Shown: one piece after another, positions 1 through 7,988 of the stretch
How the letters are laid out: each line of letters starts with the position of its first letter
Numbering within the stretch: the stretch's first letter is position 1
DNA from: Streptomyces sp.
GTDB lineage: Bacteria; Actinomycetota; Actinomycetes; Streptomycetales; Streptomycetaceae
NCBI RefSeq assembly: GCF_031181555.1
Contig: NZ_JAPSKQ010000007.1
Coordinates: 1 to 64,000, forward strand
Length of the DNA: 64,000 nucleotides
Reading direction: 5' to 3'
Notes under the pieces: model-generated
Told to the model about the DNA's origin: nothing
Databases searched by the model: none
Seen by the model: the letters and a program-made list of their open reading frames with translations, nothing else
Made by a program: the position numbers and the translations under genes

Positions 1-574
1 CCTGGAAGAAGTAGCGGGTGTTGTTGTCGTCGTTGGAGCCGGCGAACAGCTCGATGTTGAACGGGCCCTTCTCGCTGCCGTCCTTCAGGCCGAGCTTCTC
101 GACGATGTAGGTGCCCTGGAGCTCGCCGACCTTCTCGTTGTCGAAGGAGGCGTAGTAGTCGACGTTCTCGGTGCCGAGGATGAGGCGGTCGTAGGAGATG
201 ACCGGGATGTCGGCTTCCTTGGCCTGCTGCAGGACGTTGTTCATCGACTTGTTGTCGATGGCCGCGACGATCAGGGCCTCCACGCCCTGCGTGATCAGGT
301 TCTCGATCTGCGAGACCTGCTGGTCCGGGTCGTCCTCGCCGTAGACCAGCTTGGTCTCGTAACCCCTGGCCTCCAGGTCCTTCTTGACGTTGTTGCCGTC
401 GGCGATCCAGCGCTCGGAGGACTTGGTCGGCATCGCGATGCCGATGGTGGCCCCCTCGGAACCCCCCTTGTCCTCCTCGCTGCCGCCCTCGCTGTTCTGG
501 CCGCAGGCGGTCAGGGTGAGGGCGAGGGAGGCGGCTCCGGCGATGGCGGCGAGTGCGGCTCTGCGGTTACGCAT
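1..574 (-). CDS. Sugar ABC transporter substrate-binding lipoprotein, partial (C-terminus off the left edge)
   Basis: This is a periplasmic-binding-protein-type sugar receptor of the ChvE/XylF kind, anchored as a lipoprotein outside the membrane. Only the first 191 codons are in the window and no stop is reached. The N-terminus has a basic start, a hydrophobic stretch and a lipobox ending in Cys24 (LTAC), followed by an acidic Gly/Ser linker. The mature part has typical family segments ([32 protein letters not shown]). Three in-frame ATGs are close together (583, 580, 574); 574 was chosen because AAGGA lies 8 bases upstream. It sits downstream of the sugar-acid catabolic genes in the same direction. 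The ATPase and permease would be expected to the left, outside the window. Confidence 0.9.
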   Translation of the reverse strand, partial: MRNRRAALAAIAGAASLALTLTACGQNSEGGSEEDKGGSEGATIGIAMPTKSSERWIADGNNVKKDLEARGYETKLVYGEDDPDQQVSQIENLITQGVEALIVAAIDNKSMNNVLQQAKEADIPVISYDRLILGTENVDYYASFDNEKVGELQGTYIVEKLGLKDGSEKGPFNIELFAGSNDDNNTRYFFQ

Positions 575-713
575 GGTCATCATCCTTGATGTGTGCGGGG
601 TCGGTCGAGGGGTGCGAAGTCGCTTCCGGGAGTGGGGCCAGGAGGGACCGAGAAGGGGTGTGTGGGATTGTGCGCGGCTGTGTCTGCTTCTGTGAAGCCG
701 AGTTTCCGGAACG

Positions 714-1682
714 TTATGACGAGATTTCGAACCGGCTCAGATCGCCCGGAAGCCGCGAACCGAGCGGCGCCATGTCGCCGTCCGCGCCGTGGCGCGCCAG
801 CAGGTCGAGCGCGAGCCGGCCGCGCCGCACCCGCTCCTTGGCGGTCGCCAGGGTCAGCTCCCGCAGATGGTGGCCGTACGGGTAGATCCCGGGTGCCTTG
901 GACAGGCCGAACTTCAGGTACAGCGGTGCGCCGCGCCGGATGAGCTCGGCCACCTCGTACATCCGCACATAGCCGCCGAGGTCGTCGGGCGCCTCGATGT
1001 ACATGTCCATCGGGGTGGCCGAAACCCGCCGTATCTCGGTGAGGTGGGCGGGCGTCAGGTCGCTCGGCACGTTGATCGAGTCGGCGCCGAGCCGCTCGTA
1101 CACCGCGTACGAGGCCGGGTTGACCGGTCCGATGAGCGCCGAGACCTTCAGCGTGGTGTCGGCCGGGAGGATGCCGGCCGCCCGCGCCCGGTGCAGCGTC
1201 CACAGCACGCCCTCGTCGGCGACGAGCAGGCACTTGACGCCCAGCTCCGTGGCCCGCACGGCGTCTTCGACGCACCCGGCGACCGCGTCGTGGCCCCGGG
1301 CGCGCAGTCCGGCGCCGCGGGAGTCGGTGCGGGTCGAACCGCCGATGTCCCAGGTGCCGCGCGGGCCGGTGAACAGGCACAGCTCGATGTCCCGTTCGGC
1401 GGTGGCCTCGACCATCTCGGTGATCTCGGCATCGGTCAGCATCCACACGCCGCTGCCCTGGCTGATCCGGTGGATCGGCACGTCGAGGCGCGAGGCCTCC
1501 TTCAGTACCACCGCCAGCGCTTCCGGTCCCTCGCAGGAGGGGATCTCGGTGCGCCAGCGGCCGCCGCCGGGGAAGGAGTGCGGCGAGGCGTCGGCGGGGT
1601 CGAGGGCGGGCGCGCCCAGGCCGAGGGCGGTGAGCGCCTGCTCACCGGGCCTGCGGGCTGCCTTGGCGGAAGCGTCGGTCAC
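714..1682 (-). CDS. U32-peptidase-like TIM-barrel protein of the sugar-utilisation cluster
   Basis: A 322-aa soluble protein that resembles the U32 'peptidase' TIM-barrel group, though the actual activity of such relatives in sugar clusters is unknown. Conserved-looking barrel segments are [13 protein letters not shown] near residue 70, an [14 protein letters not shown] segment near 100 and an [10 protein letters not shown] segment near 205. There is no signal peptide. The GTG start at 1682 is preceded by AAAGGA at a spacing of 6. It lies between a zinc alcohol dehydrogenase and a sugar-binding lipoprotein and shares their direction, so a role in handling a sugar or sugar-acid intermediate is inferred. 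A strong hairpin upstream (1798-1842) suggests it has its own promoter. The family assignment is moderate and the substrate unknown. Confidence 0.65.
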   Translation of the reverse strand: MTDASAKAARRPGEQALTALGLGAPALDPADASPHSFPGGGRWRTEIPSCEGPEALAVVLKEASRLDVPIHRISQGSGVWMLTDAEITEMVEATAERDIELCLFTGPRGTWDIGGSTRTDSRGAGLRARGHDAVAGCVEDAVRATELGVKCLLVADEGVLWTLHRARAAGILPADTTLKVSALIGPVNPASYAVYERLGADSINVPSDLTPAHLTEIRRVSATPMDMYIEAPDDLGGYVRMYEVAELIRRGAPLYLKFGLSKAPGIYPYGHHLRELTLATAKERVRRGRLALDLLARHGADGDMAPLGSRLPGDLSRFEISS

Positions 1683-1797
1683 AAGGTGTCCTTTGATGTT
1701 CGGTATGTCGGACGAAGTTCGCGGATCTGGGTGCGGGCCGGGCGGTGCGGTGGCCGGGGCGGGGCGGGCGGGGTGAGGGCTCGGACGAGGACTGGAT

Positions 1798-1842
1798 GTA
1801 CGCCGGTACGGGGACCGTCAGGTCGCCCCCGTACCGGCGTAC
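1798..1842 (-). terminator. Strong hairpin after the zinc alcohol dehydrogenase gene
   Basis: A perfect 16-bp stem (1798-1813 with 1827-1842) and a 13-base loop lie 14 bases past the stop of the alcohol dehydrogenase gene and before the U32-like gene. There is no T-run, as is usual in this GC context. It probably ends or attenuates the dehydratase/dehydrogenase transcript. Confidence 0.7.
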
Positions 1843-1855
1843 GACCGGGCGCGCC

Positions 1856-2860
1856 CTAGGGGCGCAGCAGGACCTTGCCCACCTTCGGGTCGCCGGATCC
1901 CACCAGCTCGATGGCGTGCGGGAACTCGGCGAGCGGCAGCTCGTGCGTCACCAGCGGCAGCGGGTCGAGGAGCCCGGCGGCGAACACCCGCACCGTGTGC
2001 GCCCAGGCGTCCGGCGGCGCCCCGAAGACGGTGTGCACCTCCAGCTGCCGTACGACCAGGTCCGTCGGGTCGAGCCCGTGGGCCCCCGGGGCCGGGATGC
2101 CGGTCAGGACCAGCCGCCCGCCGCGCCGGAGCAGCGAGGCCGCCGTGCGGGCCGCGTCGGCGGACCCGGCGGTCTCGACCACGACGTCGAAGTCGTCCGG
2201 GAGCTCCCGGTCCTTGGTGCGGAAGTCGGTCGCGCCGTACTGCCGCGACAGCGCCTCCCGGTCGTCCCGGGTGCCGACGACCAGCAGCTCGGCCGGGGAG
2301 TTCGCCTTCAGGAACTGCACGGCGAACATGCCGAGGGTGCCGGTGCCGACCACGGCCACCCGCTCGCCGGGCAGGGCGTTCGCCTTGAGCGCGGCGGCGG
2401 CGATGCAGGCCGCCGGCTCCAGCAGCGCGGCGGCGCCGAGGTCGGCGTCGTCCGGCAGCACGTGCAGCAGCCGGGCCGGGAGGGTCAGCGTGCCGGCCAT
2501 GGCTCCCGGCTGGGTGAACCCGGTCTCCTCGTAGCCCGCCGAGCACAGCGTCGTCTCGCCGGCGTGGCAGCGGTCGCAGACCTGGCAGTTGCGGAAGCCC
2601 TCCCCGACCACCTTGCGGCCGACGAGCGAGGCGGGCACTCCCGCGCCCACCCCCTGCACGGTCCCGGACCACTCGTGGCCCGGCGTGAGCGGGTACCGGA
2701 CGTACCCCTCGGGCCGGTTGCCCTGGTACACCTCGCGGTCGCTGCCGCAGATGCCGGCGGCGTGGACCCGGATCAGGGCCTCGCCGGGGCCGGGTTCGCG
2801 CGGCTCGTGCGGGACGAGGCGGTGCTCACCGGGCCCCTCGATGACGACGGCGGTGCTCAT
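1856..2860 (-). CDS. Zinc-dependent alcohol (polyol/sugar) dehydrogenase
   Basis: A 334-aa medium-chain dehydrogenase of the zinc-binding, threonine/sorbitol-type class, expected to oxidise a sugar alcohol or sugar acid with NAD(P). Catalytic zinc ligands are visible as Cys38 (GICGSD) and His62-Glu63 (GHEW). A structural zinc lobe with four cysteines is present at residues 92, 95, 98 and 106. The Rossmann fold glycine motif VGTGTLG lies near 171-177, and Glu149 fits the third catalytic ligand. It is 37 bases downstream of the dehydratase gene in the same direction, so the two are probably co-transcribed. The substrate cannot be told from sequence. Confidence 0.88.
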   Translation of the reverse strand: MSTAVVIEGPGEHRLVPHEPREPGPGEALIRVHAAGICGSDREVYQGNRPEGYVRYPLTPGHEWSGTVQGVGAGVPASLVGRKVVGEGFRNCQVCDRCHAGETTLCSAGYEETGFTQPGAMAGTLTLPARLLHVLPDDADLGAAALLEPAACIAAAALKANALPGERVAVVGTGTLGMFAVQFLKANSPAELLVVGTRDDREALSRQYGATDFRTKDRELPDDFDVVVETAGSADAARTAASLLRRGGRLVLTGIPAPGAHGLDPTDLVVRQLEVHTVFGAPPDAWAHTVRVFAAGLLDPLPLVTHELPLAEFPHAIELVGSGDPKVGKVLLRP

Positions 2861-2897
2861 CGCGCCTCCCCGGGGCGGCGGGGGCGGTCCGGCGCGG

Positions 2898-4061
2898 TCA
2901 CTTCGTGCCCTTCGGCCTGCGCTGTTCCCAGCCCTCGGCCCACAGGTCGAACCGGGCCTGCTGCTGCGGGAACTCGGCCGCCGCGTCGACGTCCAGCTCC
3001 ACGCCGAGGCCGGGGGCGTCGGACAGGTGGAAGCAGCCGTCCTCCGGGTTCACCTGGGGCGCGCCCTTGACGACCTTCTTGATCTCCGCGTCCGCGAAGT
3101 CGTTGAAGTGCTCCAGGATCTTGAAGTTCGGCGAGGTGAAGCCGACCTGGAGGGAGGCGGCGGTCAGGACGGAGCCGCCGACGTTGTGCGGCGCGACCAG
3201 CATGTAGTGGGTCTCGGCGGTCGCCGCCAGCTTGCGGGTCTCCCAGATGCCGCCGATGTGGCCGACGTCCGGCTGGAGGATGTCGACCGCCTGGTTCTCG
3301 AACAGCTCGCGGAACTCGATGCGGTCGTGGATGCGTTCACCGGTGGCCACCGGCATGTCGACCTTCGCGGCGACCTTCTCCAGCGCCTTGAGGTTCTCCG
3401 GCGGGACCGGCTCCTCCAGCCAGGCCGGCTTGAAGGGCGCGAGCTCCTTGGCCAGGCGGACGGCGGTGGCGGGGGAGAAGCGGCCGTGCATCTCCAGCAT
3501 CAGCTCGGCGTCGGGGCCGATGGCGTCGCGGACCGCCTCGATCAGGGAGACGGCGTACAGGGTCTGCTGGTGGTCGAGTTCGAAGTGGCCGGTGCCGAAG
3601 GGGTCGATCTTCAGCGCCCGGTAGCCGCGCTCCATCACGGCCTGCGCGGCCTTGTGGTACGCCTCCGGGGTGCGCTCGGTGGTGTACCAGCCGTTGGCGT
3701 ACGCCTTGACCTTGTCGGTGACCTTGCCGCCGAGCAGCTGCCAGACGGGGACGCCGAGGGCCTTGCCCTTGATGTCCCAGCAGGCCATCTCGACGACGGC
3801 GATACCGGACATCACGATCTCGCCGGCGCGGCCGTAGTCGCCGTACTTCATGCGGCGGACGAGGTCCTCGACAGCGAACGGGTCGGAGCCGAGAATGTGG
3901 TTGACCTCGGCTTCCTTCAGGTAGCCCAGGAGTGCGTCGGTGTGGCCCAGCATCCGGGTCTCACCGACTCCGGTGATCCCCTCGTCGGTGTGCACCTGGA
4001 CGTACGTCAGGTTGCGCCACGGCGTCCCGACCACGTGTGTGCTGATTCCGGTGATGCGCAC
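2898..4061 (-). CDS. Enolase-superfamily sugar-acid dehydratase, galactonate/gluconate dehydratase-like
   Basis: A 387-aa mandelate racemase/muconate-lactonising family enzyme, expected to dehydrate an aldonic acid to a 2-keto-3-deoxy acid. The capping domain is followed by a barrel with Lys151 (LKIDP), the metal ligands Glu190, Glu216 and Glu242 (LEMHGR, LEEP, ATGER), His192, and His292 (APHNVGG). E. coli DgoD has Asp-x-His at the first metal site where this protein has Glu-x-His, so the exact substrate may differ. The GTG at 4061 was chosen because GAGGGG lies 8 bases upstream. A longer in-frame ATG at 4181 lies inside the promoter/operator region and was rejected. It is the first gene of the leftward cluster. 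Confidence 0.88.
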   Translation of the reverse strand: MRITGISTHVVGTPWRNLTYVQVHTDEGITGVGETRMLGHTDALLGYLKEAEVNHILGSDPFAVEDLVRRMKYGDYGRAGEIVMSGIAVVEMACWDIKGKALGVPVWQLLGGKVTDKVKAYANGWYTTERTPEAYHKAAQAVMERGYRALKIDPFGTGHFELDHQQTLYAVSLIEAVRDAIGPDAELMLEMHGRFSPATAVRLAKELAPFKPAWLEEPVPPENLKALEKVAAKVDMPVATGERIHDRIEFRELFENQAVDILQPDVGHIGGIWETRKLAATAETHYMLVAPHNVGGSVLTAASLQVGFTSPNFKILEHFNDFADAEIKKVVKGAPQVNPEDGCFHLSDAPGLGVELDVDAAAEFPQQQARFDLWAEGWEQRRPKGTK

Positions 4062-4090
4062 GGCAGTTGCCCCTCGTATTATCGGTTCAG

Positions 4091-4124
4091 TTCGACGTGT
4101 TCGATATTTCGGCACACGTTCGAA
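4091..4124 (-). promoter_or_regulatory. Candidate operator in the 5' leader of the sugar-acid cluster
   Basis: A near-perfect inverted repeat has arms TTCGACGTGT (4091-4100) and ACACGTTCGAA (4114-4124). It lies just downstream of the predicted -10 at 4136-4141, where a repressor would block initiation. The regulator (LacI, GntR or IclR type?) is not encoded nearby in the window. Confidence 0.5.
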
Positions 4125-4135
4125 ATGCTGGCGTG

Positions 4136-4165
4136 ACAGTAAGGAGGGCATGGCGGGAGTGTCAA
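4136..4165 (-). promoter_or_regulatory. Strong vegetative-type promoter of the sugar-acid cluster
   Basis: On the minus strand a consensus -35 TTGACA (4160-4165) is followed after 18 bases by TACTGT (4136-4141). The predicted start is near 4129, giving a leader of about 68 bases to the GTG at 4061. Such a perfect -35 is uncommon in this window. Confidence 0.65.
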
Positions 4166-4182
4166 TGGGTCGCGCGGACAAC

Positions 4183-4203
4183 GGTTTCGGCAGGTTCGAA
4201 ACC
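4183..4203. promoter_or_regulatory. Second candidate operator upstream of the -35
   Basis: An inverted repeat GGTTTCG-N7-CGAAACC contains the core GGTTCGAA that resembles the right arm of the 4091-4124 repeat. It is 18 bases upstream of the -35 element. Two operators flanking a promoter suggest looping or dual control, but this is inference. Confidence 0.4.
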
Positions 4204-4281
4204 TATGGGGCTTGGTCCCTACCAAACCTTCACGGCCAGGCCTAGGAACCCGACCCGAGCGGAACCTAGTCTTCCCGCGTC

Positions 4282-5082
4282 ATGGATTACTGTCACCCGT
4301 GCCGACGGCACCTCAACGGCGCCCTCGCGTGCCCCGGGTGCGGCACCCCCGTCGAGACGCTCCGTGCCCACGCCGCGGAACCCGCCGAGCCCGCGGGGCC
4401 TTCGGAGTACGGGGGGGAGCCGGCGCCGGCGGGCGCCGCCGGCGGCGACGCGTACGAGGGCGGCGGCGATGGCGGCGACGGCCAGGAGCCGGAGCCCGAG
4501 CCCCGGGGCCGGACGGCCCGGCGGCGCGGCCGCGGGCCGGACGGGAACCGGGCGGGCGGAGGCAGCCGGCGTGACCGCAAGGCCGCGGCGCACCGGCGGC
4601 GACGGCGCCGGACGCTGCTGGTCGCGGCGGGCTTCGTGCTGGCCGCCGGCGGACTGAGCCTGGCCGAACTCGGCACGGACGCGCCGGGACCGCCGCCGGA
4701 GCCCGCCGCGGCGGGCGAGGAGTCGCCCGACGGCGGCGCGGCGGAGCTGGAACCGGCGGAGTCGCCGAGCGGTGACCCGGGGGCGGGAGCCCCGGCGAGG
4801 CCCGCGTCCCCCACGGCCTCCGGTTCCCCGTCGGCTTCGGAGTCCCCCGAGGACGAGGAGTCGGAGGAGGCCGAGGACGAGGAGGCCGAGGACGGGGCCG
4901 GGGCGGACGCGTCGTCCGCGCCCGCGGACGCGCCGTCGGCCCGGCCGACGGGGGCTCCGCCGCCGGCGCCCCCGTCCGCACCGGAGACCCCGGAGCCGGA
5001 CCCGACCACGAAGCGGCCCGAGCCCGAGCCGGAACCGGAACCCACCGAGACCTGCGACCGGTTCCTGTGGTGGTGCACCTGA
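4282..5082 (+). CDS. SCO2400-family zinc-ribbon single-pass membrane protein
   Basis: A 266-aa protein matching the architecture of the SCO2400 family of unknown function. It has an N-terminal zinc ribbon formed by Cys4/Cys7 and Cys17/Cys20, a Gly/Glu/Arg-rich cytoplasmic linker with a polybasic run at about 97-110, and one transmembrane helix at about 111-127. The outside is a long Pro/Ala/Glu/Ser low-complexity region, and a short C-terminal motif carries two cysteines (Cys258 and Cys265, flanking DRFLWW). The likely topology is zinc ribbon inside, acidic stalk outside. It is divergent from the dehydratase gene. The long minus-strand reading frame over it is a compositional shadow. Confidence 0.8.
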   Translation: MDYCHPCRRHLNGALACPGCGTPVETLRAHAAEPAEPAGPSEYGGEPAPAGAAGGDAYEGGGDGGDGQEPEPEPRGRTARRRGRGPDGNRAGGGSRRDRKAAAHRRRRRRTLLVAAGFVLAAGGLSLAELGTDAPGPPPEPAAAGEESPDGGAAELEPAESPSGDPGAGAPARPASPTASGSPSASESPEDEESEEAEDEEAEDGAGADASSAPADAPSARPTGAPPPAPPSAPETPEPDPTTKRPEPEPEPEPTETCDRFLWWCT

Positions 5083-5091
5083 TCCCCGGGA

Positions 5092-5117
5092 TGATCCGCT
5101 GAGGTGATCCGCTGAGG
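5092..5117. repeat. Exact 13-bp tandem duplication
   Basis: TGATCCGCTGAGG occurs twice back to back, 10 bases after the stop codon of the SCO2400-family gene. It looks like a simple slippage duplication; no function is evident. Confidence 0.6.
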
Positions 5118-5152
5118 CGGGGGCGGCCGGCCCGGTCCGGCCCGGTGCCCGC

Positions 5153-5611
5153 TCAGTCCTCCCGCAGCATCCTCCGCAGGGCGTCCCGCAGGGCCACCCG
5201 CTCCTCCTCCGACAGCCCCGCCAGCGGTTCGCGCGCGAAGCGCAGGGACTCCTGCAGGCTCCGGGCCACCCGCCGCCCCTCGGCCGTCGCCGCGGCCAGC
5301 TTCACCCGGCGGTCCACCGGGTCCGGGCGGCGTTCCACCAGGCCCCGGGACTCCAGGCGGTCGACGATGCCGGTGACGTTCGACGGCTCGCACTTCAGTC
5401 GCTGGGCCAGCTTCCGCATGGGCAGCGGCTCCAGCGACAGCAGGCTCAGCAGCCTGGCCTGCGCGCCCGTCAGCGTGTGACCGGCGGCGGCCTCCTCGTA
5501 CTCCTCGTGGTAGCGGGCCACGACCGCGCCGATCAGCTCGACGACTTCCAGGGTCAGGGCGTCGGGGCGGCGGGCGGTGCGGGAGGTGGCCATGCCCTCC
5601 AGGGTACCCAC
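5153..5611 (-). CDS. MarR-family transcriptional regulator
   Basis: A 152-aa winged-helix regulator. The recognition helix region reads LAQRLKCEPSNVTGIVDRLE, and the wing contains the classic DPVDRR signature. The GTG at 5611 was taken because the alternative ATG at 5593 has GGAGG only two bases away; the start is uncertain by six codons. It is divergent from an NADP-dependent oxidoreductase with an 85-base shared promoter region containing a perfect inverted repeat, so it probably represses that gene and itself. The only cysteine is in the recognition helix. The N-terminal sensing Cys of OhrR is absent, so a thiol-peroxide switch of the OhrR kind is unlikely even though an Ohr-like gene is close by. 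Confidence 0.88.
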   Translation of the reverse strand: MGTLEGMATSRTARRPDALTLEVVELIGAVVARYHEEYEEAAAGHTLTGAQARLLSLLSLEPLPMRKLAQRLKCEPSNVTGIVDRLESRGLVERRPDPVDRRVKLAAATAEGRRVARSLQESLRFAREPLAGLSEEERVALRDALRRMLRED

Positions 5612-5615
5612 TTGC

Positions 5616-5669
5616 TTGACATTCTGAAATATTCAGGCGCATGGTTGTTTCAGGTAGTGAAGTATTCCG
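5616..5669 (+). promoter_or_regulatory. MarR operator and promoter of the NADP oxidoreductase gene
   Basis: A -35 TTGACA lies at 5616-5621. A perfect inverted repeat CTGAA-ATA-TTCAG (5624-5636) follows it within the presumed spacer, and a partial copy (TGAAGTATTCC) sits near 5658-5668 downstream. The -10 is poorly defined (about 5640-5645). The position fits repression by the divergent MarR protein. Confidence 0.55.
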
Positions 5670-5696
5670 AGGAAACCCGAGGAAAGGTGCCAGGTC

Positions 5697-6719
5697 ATGT
5701 CCGACGCCCCCACGCTCCCCACCGCCGGCCGCGAGTGGCATCTGCTGAGCCGTCCCGTCGGCTGGCCGAAGCCCGAGGACTTCGCCCTCGTCGAGGCCGA
5801 GGTCTCCGCGCCCGGTGAGGGCCAGGTGCTGGTGCGGAACAAGTACCTCTCCGTCGACCCGTACATGCGCGGCCGGATGAGTGCCGCCAAGTCCTACGTC
5901 GCCCCCTTCGAGCTCGGCAAGGTCATGCAGGGCGGTGCCGTCGGCGAGGTCGTCGCCTCCAACGCCGAGGGGATCGCCGTCGGCGACCACGTCCTGCACT
6001 TCTTCGGCTGGCGCGAGTACGCCGTCGTGGCCGCCGAGAACGCCGTCAAGGTGGACCCCGGGGCCGCGCCGCTGTCGGCGTACCTCGGCGTGCTGGGGAT
6101 GACCGGGCTCACCGCCTACGCGGGGCTGCTGCGCACCGCCGCCTTCAAGGAGGGCGACTGCGTCTTCGTGTCCGGTGCCGCGGGGGCCGTCGGCAGCCAG
6201 GTCGGGCAGATCGCGAAGCTCAAGGGGGCCTCGCGGGTGATCGGGTCCGCCGGGTCCGACGAGAAGGTCAAGCTCCTCGTCGAGGAGTACGGCTTCGACG
6301 CCGCCTTCAACTACAAGAACGGCCCCGTGGGCGAGCAGTTGCGCGCCGCCGCCCCGGACGGGATCGACGTCTACTTCGACAACGTGGGCGGCGACCACCT
6401 GGAGGCGGCCATCGGGTCGCTCAACCGGGGCGGCCGGATCGCCGTCTGCGGGATGATCTCCGTCTACAACAACACCGAGCCCGCGCCCGGCCCGAAGAAC
6501 CTCGCCCGCCTGATCCAGACCCGCGGGCGCATCGAGGGCTTCCTGGTCGGTGACCACTACGACCTCCAGCCGCAGTTCGTCCAGGAGGTCGGGCCCTGGG
6601 TGCGGTCCGGCGAACTCAAGTACCGGGAGACCGTCGTCGAGGGCGTCGAGAACACCCTCGAGGCGTTCCTCGGGGTCCTGCGCGGCGACAACACCGGGAA
6701 GATGATCGTCAAGCTCTGA
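5697..6719 (+). CDS. Zinc-independent NADP-dependent oxidoreductase (MDR family)
   Basis: A 340-aa medium-chain reductase of the leukotriene B4 dehydrogenase/curcumin reductase group, expected to reduce alpha,beta-unsaturated carbonyls with NADPH. Family segments include a PYMRGRM motif near residues 54-60 and a nucleotide-binding loop SGAAGAVGSQVGQIAKLKG near 157-175. The FDNVGGDHLEAA segment follows near 225-236. No zinc-binding cysteines are present. A GGAAAGG sequence lies about 10 bases before the ATG. Divergent pairing with a MarR regulator and a following Ohr-like gene suggests induction by reactive electrophiles. Confidence 0.9.
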   Translation: MSDAPTLPTAGREWHLLSRPVGWPKPEDFALVEAEVSAPGEGQVLVRNKYLSVDPYMRGRMSAAKSYVAPFELGKVMQGGAVGEVVASNAEGIAVGDHVLHFFGWREYAVVAAENAVKVDPGAAPLSAYLGVLGMTGLTAYAGLLRTAAFKEGDCVFVSGAAGAVGSQVGQIAKLKGASRVIGSAGSDEKVKLLVEEYGFDAAFNYKNGPVGEQLRAAAPDGIDVYFDNVGGDHLEAAIGSLNRGGRIAVCGMISVYNNTEPAPGPKNLARLIQTRGRIEGFLVGDHYDLQPQFVQEVGPWVRSGELKYRETVVEGVENTLEAFLGVLRGDNTGKMIVKL

Positions 6720-6819
6720 CGCGGACGGCTTCACTGAATTTCCGGCATGCGGTAGCTTCTTTCCGAAATCGTCGTGATCGTGGGCGCGAGTCACGGCGGA
6801 CCGAGGAGGAACGCACCGC

Positions 6820-7239
6820 ATGCCCATTCAGCAGTCAGACGTCCTGTACACCGCCGTCGCCACCGCCGAGAACGGCCGCGACGGACGCGTGGCCACCGAC
6901 GACGGCACGCTCGACCTGGTCGTCAACCCGCCCAAGGAGATGGGCGGCAGCGGCACCGGCACCAACCCGGAGCAGCTGTTCGCCGCCGGTTACAGCGCCT
7001 GCTTCCAGGGCGCCCTCGGCGTGGTCGCCCGCCAGGAGGGCGCCGACGTCTCCGGCTCGACGGTCACCGCCAAGGTCGGCCTCGGCAAGAACGAGGACGG
7101 CTTCGGCATCATCGTCGAGATCGCGGCGGACATCCCGAACGTGGACGCCGACACCGCGCGCTCGCTCGTCGAGAAGGCCCACCAGGTGTGCCCGTACTCG
7201 AAGGCGACCCGCGGCAACATCACCGTGACGCTGGCCTGA
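6820..7239 (+). CDS. ohr: OsmC/Ohr-family organic hydroperoxide resistance protein
   Basis: A 139-aa homodimeric thiol peroxidase of the Ohr type, detoxifying organic hydroperoxides in the cytoplasm. The two redox cysteines are in place: Cys61 (GYSACFQGAL) and Cys124 (HQVCPYSKATRGN). Arg20 and Glu51, expected in the active-site network, are also present. GAGGAGG lies 10 bases before the ATG. A weak promoter candidate (TTCACT at 6730, TAGCTT at 6753, 17-base spacer) lies in the 100-base gap after the oxidoreductase gene, so it may be transcribed alone or by read-through. The gene ends at a strong bidirectional terminator. Confidence 0.9.
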   Translation: MPIQQSDVLYTAVATAENGRDGRVATDDGTLDLVVNPPKEMGGSGTGTNPEQLFAAGYSACFQGALGVVARQEGADVSGSTVTAKVGLGKNEDGFGIIVEIAADIPNVDADTARSLVEKAHQVCPYSKATRGNITVTLA

Positions 7240-7258
7240 CACGGTCGTTGCGTACGGT

Positions 7259-7293
7259 GGGGGCCGCACCCTTGGACGTGGGGTGCGGCCCCC
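7259..7293. terminator. Bidirectional terminator between convergent genes
   Basis: A perfect 13-bp GC stem (7259-7271 with 7281-7293) with a 9-base loop lies between the Ohr gene and the convergent hypothetical gene. Confidence 0.8.
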
Positions 7294-7317
7294 GTCCGTG
7301 GGTGCGCCCGGACGTCC

Positions 7318-7923
7318 TCAGCCGCCCCAGAGGTCCAGGAGGTCACTCAGGTCCAGTCGGCTCAGGAAGCGCCCGGGCCAGGAGCAGAGCGCGCCGCCGA
7401 AGGACAGGTTCCGCGTGTAGACGCCCTCCAGCAGGATCGCGAGACCGAGGTCCAGGGCGTCCGCCTCCCCCTGCGAGACACCGGAAACGGTCTGCGGCCA
7501 CCGCCACTGCGACCGGGTCGTCGTCACGACGGCTCCCTCGCGCCGCAGCTCGTGCCTGAGCCTGCCGCCCAGCACCCGGTACCGGTAGGAGCGTCCGGCG
7601 ACCTCGATGTGCAGGGCGCGGCCTTGCTGCGTCACCGCCAGGTGGCGGCGGCGCAGCCGCGCCGTCCGTCCGTCGGCGGTGAGGGTCGCCCTGGCCATGC
7701 GCGGGAGGTTGCGAAAGCCGATGCCGCGGAAGGACACCGGCGGGACCGCCTGGCCCGTCACCCGGGCGGTCAGCTTGTCCCGGCCGCGATCCTCCGCCAC
7801 GGGGCACACCAGCTCGACCGGCCCGAGGCCGGGCAGCGTCCCGGTCCAGGTGTGCGTGGCCCGTTTGAACAGCCGTCCGCGAACGGAAGCCGTACGCGTG
7901 AGACGGAACCGGACAGCGGTCAT
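7318..7923 (-). CDS. Conserved hypothetical protein, beta-rich
   Basis: A 201-aa protein not assigned to any family. It is rich in Arg and short beta-type segments, has no signal peptide or membrane helix, and ends in a short hydrophobic, aromatic-containing region (LEGVYTRNLSFGGALCSWPG near 165-185). The ATG has GGGGGAAG three bases upstream. It is convergent with the Ohr gene and divergent from the EI24 gene. Coding character (third-position GC) supports it as real; its function cannot be proposed. Confidence 0.7.
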   Translation of the reverse strand: MTAVRFRLTRTASVRGRLFKRATHTWTGTLPGLGPVELVCPVAEDRGRDKLTARVTGQAVPPVSFRGIGFRNLPRMARATLTADGRTARLRRRHLAVTQQGRALHIEVAGRSYRYRVLGGRLRHELRREGAVVTTTRSQWRWPQTVSGVSQGEADALDLGLAILLEGVYTRNLSFGGALCSWPGRFLSRLDLSDLLDLWGG

Positions 7924-7988
7924 GTGCTTCCCCCGTTGATCGATGCGGGGGTGAGGCTACCTGGCGGTGCCCCGATACAGTCTTCCCC

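Noticed and set aside
4293-6827. An 844-codon open frame on the minus strand
   Set aside because: It runs antisense through three genes with strong motifs and has the composition of a GC shadow frame; the MarR, oxidoreductase and SCO2400-type genes explain the region.
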